Shown: positions 1 to 7,447 of the stretch, piece after piece | Layout of the letters: the number at the start of each line of letters is the position of its first letter | How positions within the stretch are numbered: position 1 is the first letter of the stretch | Notes under the pieces: model-generated | The model's database searches: none | Seen by the model: only the letters and a program-made list of their open reading frames with translations | What the model was told of the DNA's origin: nothing | Program-made: the position numbers and the translations under genes | Source: Streptacidiphilus albus JL83 | GTDB taxonomy: Bacteria > Actinomycetota > Actinomycetes > Streptomycetales > Streptomycetaceae | DNA length: 64,000 nt | Assembly: GCF_000744705.1 (NCBI RefSeq) | Contig: NZ_JQML01000001.1 | Location: 9,062,017 to 9,126,016 of the forward strand | Reading direction: 5' to 3'

Positions 1-99
1 GTTGACGGCGACGACCTCCAGGTCGCTGTCGCGTTCGAGCAGTGCGCGCAGCACATTGCGTCCGATCCGGCCGAATCCGTTGATGGCGATGCGAGTCAT
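1..99 (-). CDS. gap: Glyceraldehyde-3-phosphate dehydrogenase, N-terminal part (cut by window edge)
   Basis: Only the first 33 codons lie in the window. The peptide begins MTRIAINGFGRIGRNVLRAL, the nucleotide-binding GFGRIGRN motif that opens type I GAPDH, the glycolytic enzyme oxidising glyceraldehyde-3-phosphate to 1,3-bisphosphoglycerate. The ATG is preceded by a clear GGGAGG ribosome-binding site about 7 bases upstream. The catalytic cysteine and the rest of the protein are outside the window. Streptomycetes usually carry more than one gap paralog, so this one need not be the main glycolytic copy. Confidence 0.93.
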   Translation of the reverse strand, partial: MTRIAINGFGRIGRNVLRALLERDSDLEVVAVN

Positions 100-206
100 G
101 AATGGCCTCCCTTGTTTCGGTTCGCCATCAGGTTCTCGCGCCGGATCCGCCGGTGACAGCGGCGTGATCGCCATGGTCCGAAAGGATCACGCCAGCCCGC
201 GCCGGG

Positions 207-1163
207 CTACTCGCCCAGGGTGAAGGTGCGCCGGTACTCGCTCGGGGTGGTGCCGAGGATCCGCTGGAAGTGCAGCCGCAGATTGGCGCCGGTGCCGAGT
301 CCGACGTCGGCGGCGATCTGCTCGATGCCCCGCTGCGAACGCTCCAGCAGCTCACGGGCCAGGTCGATCCGGGCGCGCATCACCCACTGCATCGGGGTGT
401 ACCCGGTGTCCTCGACGAAGCGCCGCGAGAACGTGCGCGGCGAGACCGCCGCGTGCCGGGCGAGCAGGTCCAGGGTGAGCGGTTCGCCGAGCCGGTGCAG
501 CGCCCACTCCCGGGTGGCGGCGAACCGCTCACCGAGCGACTCGGGCACGCTGCGCGGCACGTACTGCGCCTGACCGCCGCTGCGGTAGGGCGCCGCGACC
601 AGGCGCCGCGCCGCGTGGTTCGACGCGGACACCCCCTGGTCGCTGCGCAGGATGTGCAGGCACAGGTCGATGCCCGAGGCGGCGCCGGCCGACGTCAGCA
701 CGCTGCCCTCGTCGACGAACAGCACGTTCTCGTCGACCCGGACCAGCGGACGCTTGGCCGCCAGGGCCCGGGTGTAGTGCCAGTGCGTGGTGGCCCGCCT
801 GCCGTCGAGCAGGCCGGTCGCGGCGAGCGCGAAGGCGCCGGTCGAGATGGCGGCGAGCCGCGCGCCCCGGGCGTGGGCGGCGATCAGTGCCTCCACCACG
901 GCCTGCGGCGGGTCGTCCCGGTCCGGGTGCCGGTAGCCGGGAACGAAGACGATGTCGGCCCACGCCAGCGCCTCAAGGCCGTGGGCGACGTGGTACGACA
1001 GGCCGTCGCCGCCGGTCACCGGACCGGGTGCCGCGCCGCACACCCGCACCTCGTAGGGCATGCTCGCGCGGGTCGTGAACACCTGCGCGGGAATGCCGAC
1101 ATCGAGGGGCTTGGCTCCTTCGAGCACGAGGACGGCGACGTGTTGCAGAGGTGGTACCGACAC
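207..1163 (-). CDS. GlxA family transcriptional regulator (DJ-1/PfpI domain plus AraC helix-turn-helix)
   Basis: This 318-residue protein has an N-terminal class I glutamine-amidotransferase-like (DJ-1/PfpI) domain (about residues 5-185) followed by an AraC-type DNA-binding domain (about 215-315, with SPRTFSRRF and GYTPMQWVMRAR). This is the GlxA/FtrA architecture, in which the N-terminal fold senses a small molecule and is not an amidotransferase. At the nucleophile elbow the sequence reads AISTGAFALA, so the usual cysteine is a serine, as expected for a non-catalytic sensor. The start is a GTG without an obvious Shine-Dalgarno. It lies upstream of gap on the same strand, but the 107-base gap argues against tight coupling. 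The target genes are unknown. Confidence 0.88.
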   Translation of the reverse strand: MSVPPLQHVAVLVLEGAKPLDVGIPAQVFTTRASMPYEVRVCGAAPGPVTGGDGLSYHVAHGLEALAWADIVFVPGYRHPDRDDPPQAVVEALIAAHARGARLAAISTGAFALAATGLLDGRRATTHWHYTRALAAKRPLVRVDENVLFVDEGSVLTSAGAASGIDLCLHILRSDQGVSASNHAARRLVAAPYRSGGQAQYVPRSVPESLGERFAATREWALHRLGEPLTLDLLARHAAVSPRTFSRRFVEDTGYTPMQWVMRARIDLARELLERSQRGIEQIAADVGLGTGANLRLHFQRILGTTPSEYRRTFTLGE

Positions 1164-1210
1164 GGGAAAAGGGTACGCGGCTGCCGTCGCGGGCCGAGGC
1201 GACCCGCGCC

Positions 1211-1244
1211 CGCCGCCCCGGGACCGCTCGGTCCCGGGGCGGCG
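1211..1244 (-). terminator. Perfect 15-bp hairpin downstream of the first NmrA-like gene
   Basis: CGCCGCCCCGGGACC and its exact reverse complement are separated by a GCTC loop. The hairpin sits 7 bases past the stop of the minus-strand SDR gene at 1251, the position of an intrinsic-type terminator. It has no U-tract, which is common in high-GC actinobacteria. Confidence 0.75.
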
Positions 1245-1250
1245 CAGCGG

Positions 1251-2123
1251 TCATGCGTGCTGGACGGTGCGGACGGCGGCGGCGACCGCCTCCCCGAGGG
1301 TGGTGGCGGGCCGGCCGAGCAGGCGGGCCAGGTCGCCGCTGTCGGTGCGGAGTTCCCCGCGGGCCAGACCCTGGTCGGCGTCGGCCAGGATCTCCGCGAA
1401 GTCCTGCGGCAGGCCCTGTGCCACCAGGGCCCGGACGTGGTCGGCCGCGGAGAGGTCGGTGTAGTGCACCGGCGTCCCGGCGTGCTCGGCCGTCTCGGCG
1501 GCGAGTTGCGCCAGGGTGAAGGGCTCGTCCCCGCCGAGCTCGTAGGCCCGACCGGCGTGCCCCGCGGTGACCAGGACGGCTGCTGCGGCGGCGGCGTAGT
1601 CCGCCCGGGAGGCGGCGCTGACCAGCCCCTCGCCGGCGCTGCCCAGCAGCGTCCCGTGTTCGAGGACCGCCGCCAGCTGCGCCGTCCAGTTCTCCAGGTA
1701 CCAGCTGTTGCGCAGCAGGACGAAGGGCACGCCGCTGTCGCGCAGCAGCGCTTCGGTGGCCTGATGGTCCTCGGCCAGCCGCAGGGTGCTGGTGTCGGCG
1801 TTGACGATGCTGGTGTAGGCCAGCAGTTCGACGCCGGCCTCGCGGGCCGCCTCGATGGCGTTGCGGTGCTGCTGGACGCGCACGACGGGGTCGAGGCCGG
1901 AGACCAGCAGCACCCGGTGGGCGCCGGCGAAGGCGGCTCGCAGGGACCCCGGGTCGGCGTAGTCGGCCACCCTGGTCCGGACGCCGCGCTCGGCCAGCTC
2001 GCCCAACCGGTCCAGACTGCGGCCGGTGGCGACGATCTCGGCGGCCGGGACGCCGCGGTCGAGGAGGTTCTCGACGACCAGACGGCCGAGGTGGCCGGTG
2101 GCGCCGGTGACGATCAGGGTCAT
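1251..2123 (-). CDS. NmrA-like atypical SDR, NAD(P)H-binding oxidoreductase (QorB-like)
   Basis: The 290-residue protein starts with a Rossmann nucleotide-binding motif, TGATGHLGRLVVENL, near residue 7. It continues in the style of NmrA/atypical SDR proteins related to quinone oxidoreductase 2 (QorB). These either reduce quinones with NADPH or only sense the NAD(P)H redox state. The catalytic YxxxK of classical SDRs is not evident, which fits the atypical class. The gene is divergent from the HxlR regulator at 2221 across about 97 bases, a very common pairing in which the regulator represses the reductase in response to redox or electrophile stress. A strong terminator hairpin follows. Confidence 0.85.
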   Translation of the reverse strand: MTLIVTGATGHLGRLVVENLLDRGVPAAEIVATGRSLDRLGELAERGVRTRVADYADPGSLRAAFAGAHRVLLVSGLDPVVRVQQHRNAIEAAREAGVELLAYTSIVNADTSTLRLAEDHQATEALLRDSGVPFVLLRNSWYLENWTAQLAAVLEHGTLLGSAGEGLVSAASRADYAAAAAAVLVTAGHAGRAYELGGDEPFTLAQLAAETAEHAGTPVHYTDLSAADHVRALVAQGLPQDFAEILADADQGLARGELRTDSGDLARLLGRPATTLGEAVAAAVRTVQHA

Positions 2124-2220
2124 GACGGTGGACTCCTTGTGGGTCGGTTGTCCCGATCAACCTCGCCCCGCTTCCCACCCTTCCCGAGCGCTGGTACGCA
2201 CTATTTTGTAAGGTACGGAC

Positions 2221-2610
2221 ATGGAGGAAAGTATCGAGGTCAACCGAGTGGCACGGGGGAATCCCTCCGGCGACGTCTTCGATCCGCACTGTCCCAGCCG
2301 GGTGCTGCTCGACCATGTGACCAGCCGCTGGGGCGTGCTGGTGCTGGTCGCCCTCTCGGACGGGACGCTGCGGTGGGGCGAGCTCCGCCGGTGGATCGGG
2401 GGGATCACCGAGAAGATGCTCGCCAGCACCCTGCGCACGCTGGAGGCGGACGGCCTGGTGCTGCGGGAGGCCTATCCGGTCGTCCCGCCCCGGGTGGAGT
2501 ACAGCCTCACCCGGCGCGGACGGGAAGTGGTGGCACTGCTGCTCCCGCTGGTGGAGTGGGTGGCCGCGACCAGCACGGCGGACGCCGGGGCCGGGGAGCC
2601 CACCGGCTGA
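2221..2610 (+). CDS. HxlR family winged-helix transcriptional regulator
   Basis: This 129-residue protein is almost entirely the HxlR winged-helix domain. It has the typical cluster CPSRVLLDHVTSRWGVLVLVAL near residue 24, the GGITEKMLASTLRTLEADGLV recognition region, and the beta-wing PPRVEYSLTRRGR. HxlR proteins usually control a divergently encoded oxidoreductase, here the NmrA-like gene at 1251-2123. The 97-base intergenic segment contains an imperfect dyad around 2191-2216 (gtacgcactattttgtaagg) that could be its operator. The ATG at 2221 gives a protein of normal family length. Confidence 0.9.
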   Translation: MEESIEVNRVARGNPSGDVFDPHCPSRVLLDHVTSRWGVLVLVALSDGTLRWGELRRWIGGITEKMLASTLRTLEADGLVLREAYPVVPPRVEYSLTRRGREVVALLLPLVEWVAATSTADAGAGEPTG

Positions 2611-2713
2611 CCGTGGCCCACCGGTACCGGGGGAGCAGCAGCGGCTCGGCACGGGCTCGGGCAGCAGACCGCGATGTCGGGGAGTCTGCGCAAGGTCTCC
2701 TTGTCCCCGGGGC

Positions 2714-3577
2714 TCAGTCCGTCCCGGGCCGTCCGAGCGCCTCGGCATTGCGGGCGCACCAGTCGGCGAACGTTCGCGGCCGACGTCCGAGCAGTTGCCG
2801 CACGGTGTCCGTCCGCAGTCCGACGGTGTCGGCGCGCATCCGGGTGAACCCCTCGGTGAGGGCGTCGGCGAGGGCCTGGGGCGCCCCGTGGGGGAAGCGG
2901 GAGCGGACGACCTCGGCCGGGGTGGCGGCCTCGCGGACCTCGATGTCGCGGCCGATCGTCTCGGCGATGATCCGGACCTGCTCGGCGACGGTGAAGAGCT
3001 CGTCGCCGGTCAGGGTGTAGCCCTTGTCCTGGTGGCCGTCCTCGGTCAGGGCGAGGGCGGCGACCGCGGCGATGTCCGCGGGGTCGATCGGCGCGAAGCG
3101 GCCCGGGCCGGTCGGGTCCAGGACGAAGCCCTCCTTGCGGATGGTGGGCAGCCAGTCGAGGGTGTTGGTCATGAAGGCGCCGGGCCGCAGGAAGGTGGCG
3201 GGTATGCCGCCGGCGCGGACGGCCTCCTCGCGCTGGTGGTGCCAGCGCGCCATCGCGGGTACCGGGTCGAGCAGGACGTGGGCGGAGGAGAGGAGCACGA
3301 TGTGGCGCACGCCGGCGGCCCGGGCGGCGTCGATCGCGGCGGTGGCGTGGTCGGTGCCGGTGCCCTGGGTGAGCAGGAACAGCTTGTCCACACCGTCGAA
3401 GGCGGGGGCCAGGGTCGCCGGGTCCCCGAGGTCGCCGACGGCGCGTTCGGCGCGCTCGGGCAGTCCGGCGGCGCGGGCGGGATCGCGGACGAGGATGCGG
3501 AAGTCGGCGCCGACGGCGTCGAGCTCCCGGGTGAGCTCGCGGCCGATGTTCCCGGTGGCTGCGGTGACCAGTATCAT
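2714..3577 (-). CDS. NmrA-like atypical SDR, NAD(P)-binding protein
   Basis: The 287-residue protein opens with MILVTAATGNIGREL, a TGxxGxxG nucleotide-binding loop, followed by an NmrA-like fold with RDPARA and the FLRPGAFMTN segment typical of the family. It probably binds NAD(P)H and acts as a quinone or aldehyde reductase or as a redox sensor; the substrate is unknown. A GAAGGAG ribosome-binding site precedes the ATG. It is divergent from a MarR regulator at 3703. It resembles the neighbouring gene at 1251-2123, so the region holds two reductase-regulator pairs with different regulator families. Confidence 0.85.
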   Translation of the reverse strand: MILVTAATGNIGRELTRELDAVGADFRILVRDPARAAGLPERAERAVGDLGDPATLAPAFDGVDKLFLLTQGTGTDHATAAIDAARAAGVRHIVLLSSAHVLLDPVPAMARWHHQREEAVRAGGIPATFLRPGAFMTNTLDWLPTIRKEGFVLDPTGPGRFAPIDPADIAAVAALALTEDGHQDKGYTLTGDELFTVAEQVRIIAETIGRDIEVREAATPAEVVRSRFPHGAPQALADALTEGFTRMRADTVGLRTDTVRQLLGRRPRTFADWCARNAEALGRPGTD

Positions 3578-3702
3578 CGAGGCTCCTTCGAAGTCGTTTG
3601 CCGTCTAGCGATTTCCGGGAAGACGTTAGCCGGTAAGTGATTAGCCGTCAATCGACTTGCTCGCGGGCCGATCGGCTGGTCCGCACGACCTGGGAGGCCG
3701 CG

Positions 3703-4155
3703 GTGGTTGAGTTCCTGGACCTGCACAGCAGGACGTCGAAGGTGCTCCGGGTCCTGTCCGACGGGGCCATGCGGCGCCACGGGCTGCACCTGGGACAGAA
3801 CTACCTGCTCGCGGCGCTCTGGGAGCAGGACGGCGGCACGCCGGGTGAGCTCGCCACCGCGCTGAACGTCACCACGCCCACCGTCGTCAAGATGGCCGAC
3901 CGGATGACCGCCGCCGGGCTGCTCACCCGTCGCCGCGACGACCGGGACAACCGGCTGGTGCGGCTCTGGCTCACCGACGCGGGGCGGGCGCTGCAGCAGC
4001 CGGTCGAGGCGGAGCGGCGCTCGATCGAGGAGAGGGTCACCGCGGACCTCACCGACACCGAGCGCGAGCACCTGATGCGGGCGCTGGCGAAGGTCTACCG
4101 GTCGGCGAGCGAGCTGTTGCGGGAACCCGCCGACCGGGACCCGGCCACCGGCTGA
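3703..4155 (+). CDS. MarR family transcriptional regulator
   Basis: This is a 150-residue protein if the GTG at 3703 is used; a GGGAGG ribosome-binding site ends 5 bases upstream, so I prefer it to the GTG at 3637. The winged-helix core is clear: HGLHLGQNYLLAALWEQDGG, then TPGELATALNVTTPTVVKMADRMTAAGLL and the wing RRDDRDNRLVRLWLTDAGR. MarR proteins bind palindromes as dimers and are released by phenolic or oxidative ligands. The divergent NmrA-like oxidoreductase at 2714 is the obvious target. The intergenic region contains two TTAGCCG direct repeats (around 3626 and 3641) that could be operator half-sites. Confidence 0.9.
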   Translation: MVEFLDLHSRTSKVLRVLSDGAMRRHGLHLGQNYLLAALWEQDGGTPGELATALNVTTPTVVKMADRMTAAGLLTRRRDDRDNRLVRLWLTDAGRALQQPVEAERRSIEERVTADLTDTEREHLMRALAKVYRSASELLREPADRDPATG

Positions 4156-4180
4156 CCCGGCTCGCGGCGGATTCGGCCGA

Positions 4181-4420
4181 GCCCTGCGCGGCCGGCCGCC
4201 CGCCGAGCTGGAGGGCTTCGGGCTGATCGCGCGCGGCATCCCCGACCCGCGCGGCTTCTCCCTGCTGGCCATGGTGCTCGGCCTGTTCGAGACGGGGCAG
4301 CTGGAGCGCGCGGCGGGCCTCTTCGAGGCCGACGCCGGGCACCCGCCCGGGGTCCTGCCGCAGGGGCAGCCGATCCGGATCCTGCTGATCGGGCGGCGGA
4401 GTCCGTGGGTCCGCCCCGGA
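4181..4420 (+). pseudogene. Coding-like fragment of unknown family, no start codon
   Basis: Between the MarR and YihY genes the plus strand reads in frame as a compact, biased protein segment (ELEGFGLIARGIPDPR, then LLAMVLGLFETGQLERAAGLFE, then GVLPQGQPIRILLIG) with no upstream start or ribosome-binding site. It looks like the C-terminal 75 residues or so of a once larger gene whose 5' part is missing, and it runs into the tail of the convergent YihY gene. I do not recognise the family. It could also be a chance open frame in GC-rich DNA. Confidence 0.3.
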
Positions 4421-4421
4421 G

Positions 4422-5420
4422 TCAGCTGTCCGGGCTCTCGTCCGGCCGGTCCGGCGACTCGGGCGCGGGATCGTCGAAGTGACTGTCGACCGACTGCTCG
4501 GGGCGGCGGCGCTCCTGCTCGGCGACGGCGTCCAGGACCTTCTTGTCCGCGTGGGTGAGCGGGGGCTGCATGATGCCCCGGGGCCACAGGCGCCGGGCGT
4601 GGACCACGTTGGCCTCGGCGGCGTAGACGGTCAGCTGGGCGCCGAGGTAGATCCACCACAGCAGTCCCAGGACGGTCGCGAACAGGCCGTAGACCTGGGT
4701 GGAGTGGCGCAGCTCGTGGGCGATCAGCACGCCGCCGCAGGCCTGGAGGAGGGTCCAGGCGGGGCCGGCGGCCAGGCATCCCGGCAGCAGCCGGCGCCAG
4801 CGGATCTGACGTGGCGTGAGGATCCGGAAGCAGGCCAGGTACAGGCCGGCGTTGAGGGCGGCGGAGGCCAGTAGTCCCAGCACGGTGGCGGTCGTGCCGC
4901 GGCCGGTGGTGGCCAGCAGCCCGGTGGCGGCGGAGGTGAGCAGCAGCCCCAGCCCCAGGGTGACGATCAGCAGCAGGGAGCGGGCCAGCCGCGGCCAGTA
5001 CGCGGGGCGTCGGGTGCCGGGGATGTTCCAGACCTGCGCCATGGCGAACTGCAGGGTCTGCGCGATGCCCAGGGAGCCGTAGAGCAGGCCGAGGCAGCCG
5101 ACGGTGACCGCCAGGGCGCTGCCCTGCAGGGAGTGCACGTTTCCGCGCAACTGGTCGCCGATGATGGGGAAGTCCGCCAGCGCCGAGTTCAGCACGTCGT
5201 GCTGCAGCTGCGGGTTGCCGCGCAGCGCGAAGCCGAGGGCGGTCGTCAGGAGCAGCAGCAGTGGGAACAGGGCGGCGAAGCCGTAGTAGGTGATCAGCAC
5301 GGCGAGGTGTCCGCCCCGGTCGTCCCCGTACTTCTTGACCACGCCGAGGGTGAAGGCCGCCGGGGTGTGCCGCTGCTGCCAGCGGTCGGCGCCCCGCAGG
5401 AGCCGCTCCGGCCCCTTCAT
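4422..5420 (-). CDS. YihY/virulence factor BrkB family inner-membrane protein
   Basis: The 332-residue protein has six or so hydrophobic segments and the features of the YihY/BrkB family: AVLITYYGFAALFPLLLLLTT near residue 45, the GxxLLPGCLAAGPAW segment near 215, and an acidic, charged C-terminal tail from about residue 290. The family was once annotated as RNase BN, wrongly; its transport or scaffolding role is unknown. Its ATG overlaps the stop of a 21-codon ORF (5417-5482) in an ATGA arrangement, so translation may depend on that short ORF. No close Shine-Dalgarno stands directly before this ATG, which supports coupling. Confidence 0.9.
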   Translation of the reverse strand: MKGPERLLRGADRWQQRHTPAAFTLGVVKKYGDDRGGHLAVLITYYGFAALFPLLLLLTTALGFALRGNPQLQHDVLNSALADFPIIGDQLRGNVHSLQGSALAVTVGCLGLLYGSLGIAQTLQFAMAQVWNIPGTRRPAYWPRLARSLLLIVTLGLGLLLTSAATGLLATTGRGTTATVLGLLASAALNAGLYLACFRILTPRQIRWRRLLPGCLAAGPAWTLLQACGGVLIAHELRHSTQVYGLFATVLGLLWWIYLGAQLTVYAAEANVVHARRLWPRGIMQPPLTHADKKVLDAVAEQERRRPEQSVDSHFDDPAPESPDRPDESPDS

Positions 5421-5482
5421 GCGAGCACGCTGCGGACCGCGTCCGCCGTGTCGTTCCGCGGATTCCTCCGGGACCTGCCCAT
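5417..5482 (-). CDS. 21-residue leader ORF translationally coupled to the YihY gene
   Basis: An ATG at 5482 with a strong GGAGGTG ribosome-binding site 6-7 bases upstream opens a 21-codon frame, MGRSRRNPRNDTADAVRSVL plus a final alanine. Its TGA overlaps the ATG of the downstream membrane protein (ATGA). The peptide is basic and has no transmembrane segment. The best Shine-Dalgarno in this transcript belongs to this ORF, so it may recruit ribosomes for yihY. Alternatively, it could be an N-terminal part separated from YihY by a frameshift, but family members do not need such an extension. Confidence 0.5.
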   Translation of the reverse strand: MGRSRRNPRNDTADAVRSVLA

Positions 5483-5658
5483 GTCGTGCACCTCCGTGCC
5501 ATCGCTGTCGCGCTGGGCGTCTACCCCGGAACCGCGCCCGGCATCACGCCGCCGTGGCCTCCGGACCGACAGGTTTCGCCGACGCTGGGCGGGTAGGCGT
5601 CCAGTGCGGCGGCCCGGACGGGACGATCCCTCCCCGGGGTCCCCAGGACCGCCCCGGA

Positions 5659-5688
5659 AGGGCCCTCGGCTCCCCCGCCGAGGGCCCT
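5659..5688. terminator. Perfect 12-bp hairpin between the YihY leader and the Pmp3-like gene
   Basis: AGGGCCCTCGGC and GCCGAGGGCCCT flank a TCCCCC loop. The hairpin lies in the divergent region upstream of both genes, so it is not an obvious 3'-end signal. It may stop read-through from the convergent phosphatase gene on the minus strand. The remaining 5483-5765 interval shows no other gene. Confidence 0.45.
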
Positions 5689-5765
5689 CCCGTCTGCCAG
5701 TACGGGCGAAACCGTGCCACGAGCCGGCCGCTCCGTGCGGATCGACCGCTACCGAAGGAAAGACC

Positions 5766-5927
5766 ATGATCAAGGTTCTGCTGGTGCTGCTGTGCCTGGT
5801 GCTGCCGTTTCTGGCAGTCCTGATCAAGGAAGGGCCGTGCCTGAAGGTCCTCTGGGCGTTCCTGCTGCAGTTGTGCGGCCATGTGCCGGGCGTCGTCTAC
5901 GGCATCTACCAGGTCGTCAAGGACTGA
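5766..5927 (+). CDS. YqaE/Pmp3 family small membrane protein
   Basis: This is a 53-residue, two-helix hydrophobic peptide. The pattern of an N-terminal helix (VLLVLLCLVLPFLAVLIKEG), a loop, a second helix and GHVPGVVYGIYQVV corresponds to the Pmp3/YqaE (UPF0057) family. These small proteolipids in the plasma membrane affect membrane potential and salt tolerance in yeast and plants. The canonical HA before the final tyrosine region is YG here, and the sequence has three cysteines, so it is a divergent member. GAAGGAA precedes the ATG by about 6 bases. A bidirectional hairpin overlaps its stop codon. Confidence 0.8.
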   Translation: MIKVLLVLLCLVLPFLAVLIKEGPCLKVLWAFLLQLCGHVPGVVYGIYQVVKD

Positions 5928-5951
5928 GCGCCGGTCCTCGGGCCGGCGCTC
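5926..5951. terminator. Bidirectional hairpin between convergent yqaE-like and phosphatase genes
   Basis: GAGCGCCGG and CCGGCGCTC form a perfect 9-bp stem with an 8-base loop. It begins at the stop codon of the plus-strand gene and ends 6 bases from the stop of the minus-strand phosphatase. Confidence 0.7.
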
Positions 5952-5957
5952 CTGCTG

Positions 5958-7307
5958 CTACTCGGCGGTTGCCGTGTAGCAGCGGGGGGTGGTGTCGGGG
6001 ATCCGCACGGCGATCATGGCGACGTCGTCCGTGCCTCCCTCCGCCAGTTCGTCCATGAGCCGGTCGCAGAAGGTCTCCACGGGCTCCTCCGCCAGAGCGG
6101 CGGCCCGCCCGCGCAGCCGGGTCAGGCCGTGGTCCAGGACCTCACCGCGCCGTTCGACGAGCCCGTCGGTGTACAGCAGCACGGTGCACCCCGGCGGCAG
6201 CGGCTCCACCGCGTCGGTACGGACGCTCCCGGGGCGCACCCCGAGCAGCAGGCTGCGGCCGCCCTCCAGGAAGCGGGCGTCGCCCTCGCGGGTGACCAGC
6301 AACGGCGGCGGATGTCCGGCGACGGCGTAGTGCAGCAGCCAGCCGGCCTCCGGCTCGGGCTTGGTGACCAGGGCGTAGGCACAGGTCAGGATCTGACCGG
6401 GATAGAGGATGTGGTTGGCCGCGTCCAACCGGGCCAGGATCTTGCCGGGCGGCTCCTTGCGGTCGGCCGCGATGCCGCGCAGCATGTTGCGCAGCTGGCT
6501 CATGGCCACCGCCGCTTTCAGATCGTGCCCGGTGACGTCGCCGATGATGAGCGCGAGGGCCTCGTCGGGCAGGAGGAAGGCGTCGTACCAGTCGCCGCCG
6601 ACCTCGGCGCCGGCCCGGGCCGGATCGTAGCGGGCGGCCAGCTCCAGCGGTCCGCTCTGCGGCAGCGCGGGCAGCAGCGAGCGCTGCATCCGTTCGGCGG
6701 TGCGGGCGACCAGGGCGTGCAGCCGTGCGTTGTCCACGGCCAGGGCGATGCGGTGGGCGAGCTCGGTGATCAGCGGCAGTCGGCCCTGCTCGTCCGGCCC
6801 CTCCGGGCCGGTGCGGACCAGGGTGAGCACGCCCAGCACCCGGTGCCTGGCGCGCAGCGGCACCAGCACCGCCCGATCCGCGCCGAGCAGGGCGAACGCC
6901 TCCAGCTCCGCCCGGTGCAGGGCGTCCGTGGCCCGATCGGGATCGGGGAAGTCCGACAGCTGCAGCGGCTCCGTTCCCCGCAGCGCGCGCGCCAGCGGGG
7001 CGGTCGAGGTGTGGTCCGCCTCGGGCAGCAGCAGCTCGGACAGCGCGGCGGTCGCCATCTCGGGGTCACGGTGCTCCAGCACCGCTCTGCGCAGCCGTCC
7101 CGTGTCGTCGGTGAGGTCGATCGCGCACCAGTCGGCGAGGGCGGGGACCAGGACCCGGGACAGCCGGCGCAGTCCCGGCTCGACCTCCAGGGTGCTGGCC
7201 AGCGCCTCGGAGGCCTCGGCCACCAGCGTCAGCCAGTCGAGGGCGTCCTGCACGGCCCGGTCCACGTCGAGGGAGCGGGGATCGTCGTCGTGCGGCTCGG
7301 CTTCCAC
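5958..7307 (-). CDS. GAF domain-containing PP2C (SpoIIE-type) protein phosphatase
   Basis: This is 449 residues from the GTG at 7307, which is preceded by purine-rich GGGAGGAGACGGAG. A GAF sensor domain occupies about residues 30-190. A SpoIIE-type PP2C phosphatase domain follows from about residue 215, with the metal-binding motifs GGDWYDAF, IIGDVTGHD and the C-terminal DDVAMIAVR. Such proteins dephosphorylate anti-sigma-factor antagonists in partner-switching pathways, and streptomycetes carry dozens of them. The gene follows the lipid operon on the same strand after about 140 bases. No anti-sigma or antagonist gene is adjacent, so the partner is unknown. Confidence 0.92.
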   Translation of the reverse strand: MEAEPHDDDPRSLDVDRAVQDALDWLTLVAEASEALASTLEVEPGLRRLSRVLVPALADWCAIDLTDDTGRLRRAVLEHRDPEMATAALSELLLPEADHTSTAPLARALRGTEPLQLSDFPDPDRATDALHRAELEAFALLGADRAVLVPLRARHRVLGVLTLVRTGPEGPDEQGRLPLITELAHRIALAVDNARLHALVARTAERMQRSLLPALPQSGPLELAARYDPARAGAEVGGDWYDAFLLPDEALALIIGDVTGHDLKAAVAMSQLRNMLRGIAADRKEPPGKILARLDAANHILYPGQILTCAYALVTKPEPEAGWLLHYAVAGHPPPLLVTREGDARFLEGGRSLLLGVRPGSVRTDAVEPLPPGCTVLLYTDGLVERRGEVLDHGLTRLRGRAAALAEEPVETFCDRLMDELAEGGTDDVAMIAVRIPDTTPRCYTATAE

Positions 7308-7447
7308 CCTGCTCCGTCTCCTCCCGTCCGGGTGCGGTGCAGCCGCCCGGGACGGGCGCCAGCCAGGTGGCGTCGGGACTGCCAGTCTGGCACCTGCGCC
7401 CACCGGCCGCGCCCGGTCCGGCCGGGTCCGGTTCCACCGGGGCAGGG

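Noticed and set aside
270..3020. Very long plus-strand open frame (over 900 codons) across several minus-strand genes
   Set aside because: It is antisense to the GlxA and NmrA-like genes, has no coherent domain and results from the third-position GC bias of the real genes.
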